A DNA stretch of 64,000 nt from Hofstenia miamia. Lineage: Eukaryota; Xenacoelomorpha; Acoela; Hofsteniidae. Positions 56,190-64,000 of the stretch are shown piece after piece. The notes beneath the pieces are model-generated. The model saw only the letters and a program-made list of their open reading frames with translations, ran no database searches and was not told the DNA's origin. The translations under genes were made by a program, and so were the position numbers. The stretch spans positions 442,724-506,723 of the forward strand of contig CABFPE010000550.1 in NCBI GenBank assembly GCA_900660155.1, in the 5' to 3' direction. Position 1 is the first letter of the stretch, and each line of letters begins with the position of its first letter.

Positions 56190-59100
56190 AAAGTTTTACA
56201 TTTTAAGATATATCACAGTTCGCATAGTTTTTTTATAATTTTAGTCCCTCTCCTAGGAGTGCATCCATAATAATCTACATCGAAGTGATCATTGGAGAAA
56301 GCAGTCTATTTCCCAAACTGGTTGCCAATGTATCTCTCATTCTATTGTTTTTAAAATAAATTGGACATGTGTAGGATTACATCAAACATTTGGCTATCAC
56401 AATGGAAATTAGTAGAAATTTTCTATTTCATTACTCATTATATTTAGATTAAAGCTGTGCGAAATAGTATATTCGAAATTCATTTTTATGTTTTGATTTC
56501 AGTTTTCTAGTCTTTAAAGCATTACAAGAAATTGTAGCACAAATTGTTGTAACCCTCTTACAGCAAAACAAAATGACGTAATCAATTACGTGTTAAAAAT
56601 CAAATATAGATGAATTTAGCCGAGCATCTATTATACAAATTGCTGGAAAAAATTTGTCTTGATCCTTTTCAGTATTCATAATTTAAAGAATTTCCCTTGT
56701 TCGCACGACTTAACTCTTAAATTCATTAATGCAAAATTGACTCGAGAAATTCAAATGATAGAGATACGATCTTTACATTATTTCATAGTATTAGCATTAA
56801 TCAATTAGAATTGATGATGTAATTGAACATCAGCTAGTTGGCATTTTCATGAAATTAAATTTAATTGCATTAACTTCATTTTTCCCTTTATAAATTGACA
56901 CATGGGATAAAATTTCTTGCAAAATTTTGACTCGTGAATAACTATGGCTATGAACAATTTTTTTTGCTTTGTATAGTATACCAATAGCATATTGGCCTAA
57001 ACAATTGATGATGAACTAGTTAAGCATAGTGTATAATCTACGCCGTACTTTCACTAGTTATTTGATGACGTCACATGGCACTGTTAAAATTTCTTCTTAT
57101 GGCATACTTTATTCATTATATCAAAATCGACAAATACATCTTTTGATTATATTCCCTAGGGACATTGATGGCTTGGTGATTTACCTGATTGAGGAGCTGG
57201 TTTTGTACCACCCTCTTGCGATGTGCCTACTATATGGGTAGTTTTGAAAATTCGCGAATGCCTGCGCATAGATAAAGTTACCCCTATAAAAAAATCTTGG
57301 ATCAGCCACTGAAATGATTGGCTAAAAATTGCATATCTGATGAAAACTAATGCTGGAAATCATTCTTAGTAAGCTGATTATGCATTTTGTTAGATTACTG
57401 TGTAACAACATGCAGAATCAACTCAATAAAAATCAGCTTTCTATATGAAATGTGCATTTATGTAATGATGAAGATTTTGTGTTAAAAATTATTCATGTGC
57501 AGAAGTATTTGCAAGAATTAACTATTCTTCAATGAAAATTTCATTCTCTTTTAGAAAACTTAAAATTTTCTAAATACAAATTATCAGAGTATCAGGGGGT
57601 CTAAATGCGATAATAGCAACAACTAACTTCGACTAGGTTTTTTTTTGAAATTCCACCATCCAGTTAATGCTCACTGTGCGCGAATTAGAAATCACAATGC
57701 AACAGTTTGTGAGTTATAGGCAATTATATAATATACCTTTTTGAGGAATATATCAATTTTACAAAAAAAGTCCTGGAAAATTGGGACTAACTCGATTAAC
57801 TCAAATAAAACATGTAAAGTGGTGCATAGCATAAAACAAATTTTCTCCAGAATTGTCAGATTGGAAAATCAAAAATTAACCAATTTATATCTTGATTTAT
57901 GGGGAAAATGGCCTTTTCCCACCCCTCTGCACATACCTATGGCAATGAGTGCTGTCAGCTCACTGTTATCTAGAGTGTTTGGTAAGGATTATGCAACACA
58001 AAGTAAACAATGACATTCGATATTGATTCGCAATAAAACACATTTGTAAAGGCCTCCATTTTCTTAAAAGGAGTTTTAGTCAGCATAAACTTATTGGGGT
58101 GGCACAATCACCTCGATGTGACTAGAGTGGCATTGTCATTCTTGCAATCTTCTTCCGACGCTACTGATTTCGGATTTTTTGCGTTCAAGCTATGTAATTA
58201 TCTAAATGCAGGGCTGCTCACTTGAGAAACCGGGAGATGTTCAGGTTTTATGAAACTTTGTTATCTGGAGTAGTTTTTGATGATGAATTCGATTTGAAGT
58301 CTATGTTGACAGATACCGACTGATACTCCAAATTTTCATAAATATAATATATAAATTTAGAAGTCTTTGTTATTTATTATGAGCGTATCTTCATTTAAGC
58401 TCTCAATCATTTTTCCATCATATATTGCATCAGTCTGTAATGGGAATTATTAGACCAACATATATAAATGCTGAAGAGGAATTCAAGATGCTTCAATACT
58501 TTCGCCTTCTTTTAAGAAAAATGTAACATAATTTGTAAAATTGTCATTGATATATATCTGCCAAAAATACCTTATTGAACGGTCCTTTATGTATATTTAT
58601 TTAGTACATATGTAACATTTTGTTACAATAAAGTGAATGTCAGAAAATGATGTTTACATAAAAATTGAGAGAAATACATAAAAAAGAAAGTTAGCAAAAT
58701 AAATACAATTCTTGTATAAGCAATTTCCAATGTTGTGGGCACATGAAATGTGAGCATTTATTGCACAATGTTGAATACACTCTTGGTCTTGGATTCTGGA
58801 GATTCATCCTAAGGCAAAGCCCAATTCTATGACTTAGCCCAATGCTAATCCAAAGAATATAAGTTGTCTGTTAAGCATATCATATTATATATGTATACGT
58901 CAAATCCCTGTCTGCTATCACCTTATCAGAGCAGAAATGAGAGGCGCGCAATTCAACACATGTCATGACGGAACATAATTTAGTATTGTAAATATACATT
59001 GCAGGAATACTTAGCTCTTCCGCATATCATTTTGTAACAAAATGTTGCGGCCGTATCAGTAAGAGTTAAAATAGGCTGTAAGTGCGGTCGCAAGATGGCG

Positions 59101-59300
59101 CATTATGAATTTCTTAATATGTTTGCTTTATTAACGTCAAAGCAATTAAAAATCTCTTGCTGAAATATTGAATTAGGTTAGGACTTAGGCGTAGGAGACT
59201 TCCAAACATTGTCTTAATTCTAAAGAGAAATTTTAATACAATTGCGTTGAAGCTTAAATTGCTTTGGAACAAATTTGTAATGCAATCTTAGTTTAGCTTG
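56190..59300. other. AT-rich noncoding stretch
   Basis: No gene recognised. A 90-codon frame at 57741-58013 contains GKWPFPTPLHIPMAMSAVSS, which is not recognisable. GC-richer patches at 58095-58170 and 58208-58245 (GCAGGGCTGCTCACTTGAG) might be transposon ends. Confidence 0.4.
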
Positions 59301-59307
59301 CAATACA

Positions 59308-60558
59308 TACAGCCTTGATCATAAACGTTCAACAACTCTACAAAAACGTATAGTAGTTAAGACTTTCGGTTCATTACAAATAAACTGTGGACATTACAAT
59401 GTTATAGGTCAACAAACCAGTTAGAAGAGTGTCTTTAGTATTTAGTTGGGTAGCCATGGTTCTTGATTACTTTTTTAACTCTATTAGGCAATGAATTGCA
59501 CAAAGTGGATATATAATCATCTGAAATTTTAAAATATTCTGTTTCAATAACTTGCCACAATTCTTCTAAATTTCGAATCTGGTGTTCTTCAACGTTTTGT
59601 TTCAAGACCTCCCATAAATTCTTTATAATATTCAGGTCAGGGGACCTTGTTGGCAAATTTGGAAGAAGAGCTATCCCCTCAAGTTTCATGAACGCTTTTA
59701 CTTCAGAAGAAGTATTACAAGTTGCATTGTCCTGTTGCAGGATTTGATCATCCTGCATTAGAGGCAATACTTTTTGTCGCAAAGCATCAATATATTTCGG
59801 ACCATTCATTGTTCCATCAATTCTTTCAAGTGTTCTGAGACCATTATGCCAAATTGCTCCGAAAACCATAATGGATTTTTGTTTTAAGAGTTCTCTCTGG
59901 CACAGGTATTTGTGTTGCCGCGGAATTCATCACTGAATATGACCATTTGCCAGGCAGCAATCGCGTTGTTTTTTAGGCTCTTGCAAAATTTCAATATTGC
60001 TGCAATGTGTAATTTGGTCAGAGTCGGTTTTCTAGAGCCCCTACGTCTGAACAATCCATATTTTCGTAATATCCGACGAATGCTGGAATCGCTGTATTTG
60101 TGCGCGTCACTCAAGTCTTGTTTTAATTGTTTACTTGTGAGTTTTGGGCAAATAGTTGAAAGCCTTCTTAGTGCTTGTTGTGATTTTTCTGTCGACTTTG
60201 AGGGCCTGCCAGGAGGTAATTTTCGCTATATTCTGCCATCTTTTTTGTATACAGATATAATCTAGTCTACTGTATTTCGTGACATTTGTAACTGTTCCGA
60301 AATTTTCATCTCTGGCATTTTTTCGAGAAATTTCGAGATGACCAAATTTGGCATTTGCGAGCTGTGCGTTTTTCAGGCATACTTTCACAAATATCTGAAA
60401 TATTGACTTAAATTTCAATTAGAGCAAAAGGCAATGACATCTTGTTTCAAATTTTGTGCTTTGTTTTTGACAGGTATCTAATTACAGTTTTCAAAATGAG
60501 CTTTGAACTCAACGCATGAAAATGGCGTGACTGTTTAACATTTATGATCAAGGCTGTA
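59308..60558 (-). mobile_element. Tc1-like transposon, nearly complete but broken
   Basis: Ends TACAGCCTTGATCATAAACG (59308) and, in reverse complement, TACAGCCTTGATCATAAATG (ending 60558) are inverted repeats of about 26 bp with TA borders. The transposase on - reads, in order: a basic HTH region with ITSWQALKVDRKITTSTKKA (60260-60150), KYSDSSIRRILRKYGLFRRR (60099-60040), WQMVIFSDEF (59956), MVFGAIWHNGLRTLERIDGT (59869 on), LQQDNATCNTS (59740) and SPDLNIIKNLWEVLKQNVEE (59645), ending HGYPTKY at 59438. The C-terminal 144 codons are continuous; the N-terminal part is split over two more frames. Full domain set and 1.25 kb suggest a fairly young copy. Confidence 0.9.
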
Positions 60559-61059
60559 TTTTTTGTCAGTTTGTCACGCTTATAATTAAAGCTTAGAGAG
60601 GTTTATAACGATGGACTATGAAAAGCAACACAGCAAATTCTCTGTGAATAAAAAAAGTTTGTAATTTCGGCCCCGGCAAAAATGTCATGAAATTTATTAT
60701 TTTCAATAGCAATTATTGGCAGTGTTTGAGTGACAGTGTTGTTTGACTTCTTTATGATGTTCAATATTTGATTCCTTGTAGTACAAATACAAAGGTACTG
60801 CCAAATTCTTGAGTCATCTTAGTTATCGTTTTCTTAATATTTAGCTGTTCAATATGCCCTATGTCAAGATATGTTATTAGATCTCCCTGTGCTCATATAA
60901 CGAAGGTAATAAGAATGAACCTAATTTACAAAAATATAAGGTACACAAGAACTTAAATTTCAAATTTTATGTATAAATTTCAAGCAGGCCTTGTGCTTTA
61001 GTATACACCAGTGGTCAAAAATTCATGCATATGTCCTAGTCTTACAGATGACCTTTGCA
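60559..61059. other. AT-rich noncoding stretch
   Basis: Nothing recognised apart from a CGGCCCCGGC patch near 60670. Confidence 0.4.
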
Positions 61060-61446
61060 AAATTTAACAATATAAAATAGAGAAAATTTTTTGAAAATAG
61101 CTTATAAAGAAATTCACTTTTAATTTCAATATGTCTTTATTTGTCTGACTAAATATAGTATAATGATAAATGTTCAAAATAAACATATTTTTGCTAAAGC
61201 AAGGGAAAAAGAAAAAATGTACAAAATTCTTGTAATTAAATCCCACGATGTTAGTTAATACAATTAATGAAAATTTATTGCAATTAGTTTTACAGATTGC
61301 ATTATTCTATTTCATGATGAGCTATGCTCAAATTTAGTTTTTTGTACCTAATTGTGTAATAATAAAAAGCTGTTAAATTGTGCTCAGGTTTCAGTGAAAA
61401 TTTTAAAGGCTAAGGTGGACCAAAGAGTGATAATATAGCACTATAG

Positions 61447-61453
<7 letters not shown>

Positions 61454-61477
<24 letters not shown>

Positions 61478-61664
61478 NNNNNNNNNNNNNNNNNNNNNNN
61501 NNNNNNNNNNNNNNNNNNNNNNNNNNNNNNNNNNNNNNNNNNNNNNNNNNNNNNNNNNNNNNNNNNNNNNNNNNNNNNNNNNNNNNNNNNNNNNNNNNNN
61601 NNNNNNNNNNNNNNNNNNNNNNNNNNNNNNNNNNNNNNNNNNNNNNNNNNNNNNNNNNNNNNNN

Positions 61665-61695
<31 letters not shown>
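61454..61695. repeat. TA microsatellite containing an assembly gap
   Basis: TA runs on both sides of a 187-base N gap (61478-61664). The repeat itself probably caused the gap. Confidence 0.95.
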
Positions 61696-61698
<3 letters not shown>

Positions 61699-61847
61699 TA
61701 TTCAACGTCATTTTGTACAAAAACATTTAAATGAGGCCAAAATTTGGTTCCCCTTCTTAACTCTGAATAGCTACTCTGATTTACCCAATGGACCTAAAAT
61801 AAAGGTAGGCATTGATTAATCATCTTTAATCTGCACCCGCAAACTAT

Positions 61848-62029
61848 AACAATCTTATCCGCATTCCACCCGCATCCATGATTTTAGCAAATTCAAATCT
61901 ACGTCGGCAGAATTTCTTCAGCGCAGATGTGAATATTCCCCAAAGCTGCATCGATTTATTCAATACATATCCATCCTTGGTCTAGAGCAGTGCTACGAGA
62001 TTAAGGTTTCTTTGACATCCATGGACGAA
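61848..62029 (+). other. Unassigned open segment ending at a good splice donor
   Basis: A frame of about 60 codons without stops (QSYPHSTRIHDFSKFKSTSA ... VSLTSMDE) runs into GTAAGT at 62030. An alternative frame is also open for about 30 codons. No homology is recognised. It lies in the part of block B that has no counterpart in block A. It may be chance. Confidence 0.2.
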
Positions 62030-62635
62030 CGTAAGTTCAATTTACAATATTAAATGTATTAATAACGAATTAACAAAAACTGTACAAAACCAGTACATTT
62101 ATCTCTAATGATTTTGGTAGCACTTAAAATATTAGAATAGAATTGATTTTTTAATAACTTTTTATTTCATGACTTTTATTGTTAACATTATAATGTAGTA
62201 AGGAAAATATAAATACGCATGTAGAAATTTAATTGAACTTTTTTTCTAATCTAGAAAAGAAGACGCCATAATGGATTGTAATATTTTGAAAACGCATTAA
62301 GATGTTCAGAATAAAACAATAGAACTAGAACGTTTCAGAGCGTCTTTAAACATTTAAAGACAAATTGGCTAATAAAGTTTCCATAAACTGTGGTTAATTA
62401 CTTGACATGGTCTTCTTGCAGTATATTTTTTGAAAAAAAATTTTTAACGTTAGTTTTAATTAATTGCAGATGATATAATTTCAAAACAATTAATTCATTC
62501 CAGAAGATTTTTTTCGAAACTTAGTTGCAATTTACCCTTTGTTCACAATTTTATATTTTCAAACTCAAACTAATTGCTCCCAATAATATTTTGGATCTAT
62601 GCTTTAATATGCATGACATTTACAATAAAATTAAA

Positions 62636-63020
62636 GCTAGGCGCGATTAACCGGTTATCTGGCTATGTGAATGTTTTGGAGTAATGTGACACTTGAGCAA
62701 GAGTGAAAGATGCATGACGCATCTCCTGCGACCATTACTGTAGATCATGGAAATGTTTTTCCGAGGCTTGCAAAGCTAGCATGGAAATATCTCGGGGTAC
62801 CAGCAACTAGTGCCCCTGCAAAACGACTCTTCTCTTGTCTTGGGCTCATTTCAGAAGCAACAGAATGGCCCTGTTGCTGACATGCAAATATGATTTTGTT
62901 CTGTTTCTTGAATGAATAAATTCAGTGTCTTTTTCTAATATTTTTTTTCGAAATAAGAGGCGGTTAACGATTAACCGCGGTTGCGATTAATTCTCTGCGG
63001 TTTATCGCTCCCAGCCCTAG
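62636..63020 (+). mobile_element. hAT-like deletion derivative with dimerisation-domain remnant
   Basis: The right end, in reverse complement, reads CTAGGGCTGGGAGCGATAAACCG, and the left end GCTAGGCGCGATTAACCGG is a partial inverted match. Both ends are rich in GATTAACCG. Inside, the + frame from about 62753 reads NVFPRLAKLAWKYLGVPATS then APAKRLFSCLGLISEATEW, the hAT C-terminal dimerisation domain (FP.LA.LA..YL.IPATSAPSER.FS..GL). The rest of the transposase is absent. Block A has no counterpart at this point, so the insertion followed the duplication. Confidence 0.82.
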
Positions 63021-64000
63021 ATGTAATTGACAAAAATTATAGGTGTTGTAGTGCTTTAAGCTCCCCAAATAATATTTTTAAAACCTCGGTTAAATTTTTT
63101 GCTAGAAAGATGTATTATAAATTTATGCTTAAACTTAAATTTAAAATTTATTTAAATTCAGACAGTTGAAAAATTACCTCTTTTGACAATTTCCAAAATC
63201 CATTTTCTTTGAATGTACAAGACAGTGGAAAAATGAAAACAGATTTTAAATTATAGGAACATTTCATAGAACCTTCTAAATGATTTCATAATGACTGTTT
63301 TAGAATATTAAAAAATGAGAATTTTGAGACATTCTAAAAAACTGCTTTTAATGACAACGCTTATCTTTTATATCTTAAATAATACATTTTATAAGCATTT
63401 GTGAACCAAGAGATGCTTAATATAAAGTTGTATTTAGCACTCATTGTGTGAATATAATCAAATTAAACTGATATAAACTTGATAATTTCACTTACATTTA
63501 TCAGTATATTAAATTTTTACATAAAGCGTAATTTGAATTTAATTGATTTATTTGGATTCATGAAAATTTGTCAAGAATGTCTCAAAATAATTTTTGGCAA
63601 TATTCAGAACGAAATCTAAACTTTTAAGATGAGCTTGTATGTGTGATTTTTGTATATAATGTAATAATTTAAAAGTAATGCACTTAAGAAAGAAAAAGTC
63701 ATCGTTTATTTAATAAAGCTATAAATCACAAAAACAATGAAAATGAACACCAAAAGATAAATGCTACAATCTTGTTTATATTTAGTTAACATTTTTAATT
63801 ACACAAATAAAACAGTTTGATTAAGATCAATATTCTACATAAAACTATATTATTTTTAGGATAATTGCTTGTTTATGGAGCATTTTTTCTTACCAAATTT
63901 CCTATTATTAGAATGCATTTAGTAATACATAAATAATTTAAAAATATATCTCAACTGTAAAGTTAATTTCAACTATTATTGTTAATGCAATGCTTGCGAT

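Larger units (their letters stand above)
61060..64000. repeat. Paralogous block B (duplicate of the coiled-coil gene/GPCR flanks)
   Basis: 61060-61310 and 62425-62635 align with 38330-38930. 63040-63110 aligns with 38970-39025, and 63105-64000 with 42664-43500. Relative to block A it has an extra segment of about 1.1 kb (61310-62425, with a TA microsatellite and a gap), a hAT fragment at 62636-63020, and lacks the 3.6-kb segment (39025-42670) holding the coiled-coil gene and hAT element. The alignment is still good at the right window edge. Confidence 0.75.

Noticed and set aside
57741-58013. 90-codon frame with WPFPTPLHIPMAMSAVSS
   Set aside because: Faintly recalls a hAT C-terminus but lacks the ER.FS signature; not supported.
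61403-61726. Minus-strand frame of repeated Tyr-Ile
   Set aside because: It is the translation of a TA microsatellite plus an N gap.
1-64000. tRNA, rRNA or CRISPR arrays
   Set aside because: None seen on reading both strands. The only regular direct repeats are the minisatellite, the 42-bp unit, the 108-bp tandem pair and assembly duplications.

Overview
The window is AT-rich animal (invertebrate) nuclear DNA. The evidence is a spliced metazoan XRCC1 gene with GT..AG introns, a rhodopsin-family GPCR, and a dense fossil layer of Tc1/mariner, hAT, LINE and Penelope-like elements. I cannot name the phylum. There are two N gaps (29320-30319, exactly 1000 Ns; 61478-61664, inside a TA microsatellite). 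Three isolated single Ns (22448, 33165, 53067) each sit between two near-identical direct copies, which looks like unmerged contig overlaps. Only three host genes are supported. (1) XRCC1, the scaffold protein of single-strand-break repair, on + from 10232 to 23789. I resolved 13 exons whose phases chain exactly; the first coding exon, about 17-20 codons, was not found. The N-terminal domain, bipartite NLS, BRCT1, two acidic CK2-type motifs and BRCT2 are all readable. Its introns are either tiny (38-42 nt) or kilobases long and filled with transposons. (2) An intronless 360-codon coiled-coil protein of unknown function, 39169-40251 on +. (3) An intact intronless 313-residue class A GPCR, 43717-44658 on -. 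Layout: 1-9470 is mostly noncoding with a hAT end, a hAT dimerisation-domain relic and a LINE reverse-transcriptase relic. 9471-24100 is XRCC1 with its transposon-filled introns, including a Tc1 element with paired direct repeats in each terminal inverted repeat, interrupted by a hAT MITE with an 8-bp target duplication. 24400-34800 is a LINE graveyard with a deleted mariner, a 42-bp CCAAT-bearing tandem repeat in two orientations, and the 1-kb gap. 35255-36865 is a second Tc1 with doubled terminal repeats. 38330-44660 holds the coiled-coil gene, a hAT element and the GPCR. 44900-60560 holds LINE, mariner, Penelope-like, MITE and Tc1 fossils. 61060-64000 is a diverged paralogue of the DNA flanking the coiled-coil gene and GPCR. 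The most interesting structural point is that last duplication. Sequence at 38330-39030 plus 42664-43500 reappears at 61060-64000, without the 3.6-kb segment carrying the coiled-coil gene and with its own hAT insertion. The paralogy runs off the right edge about 200 bp before the place where a second GPCR copy would begin.
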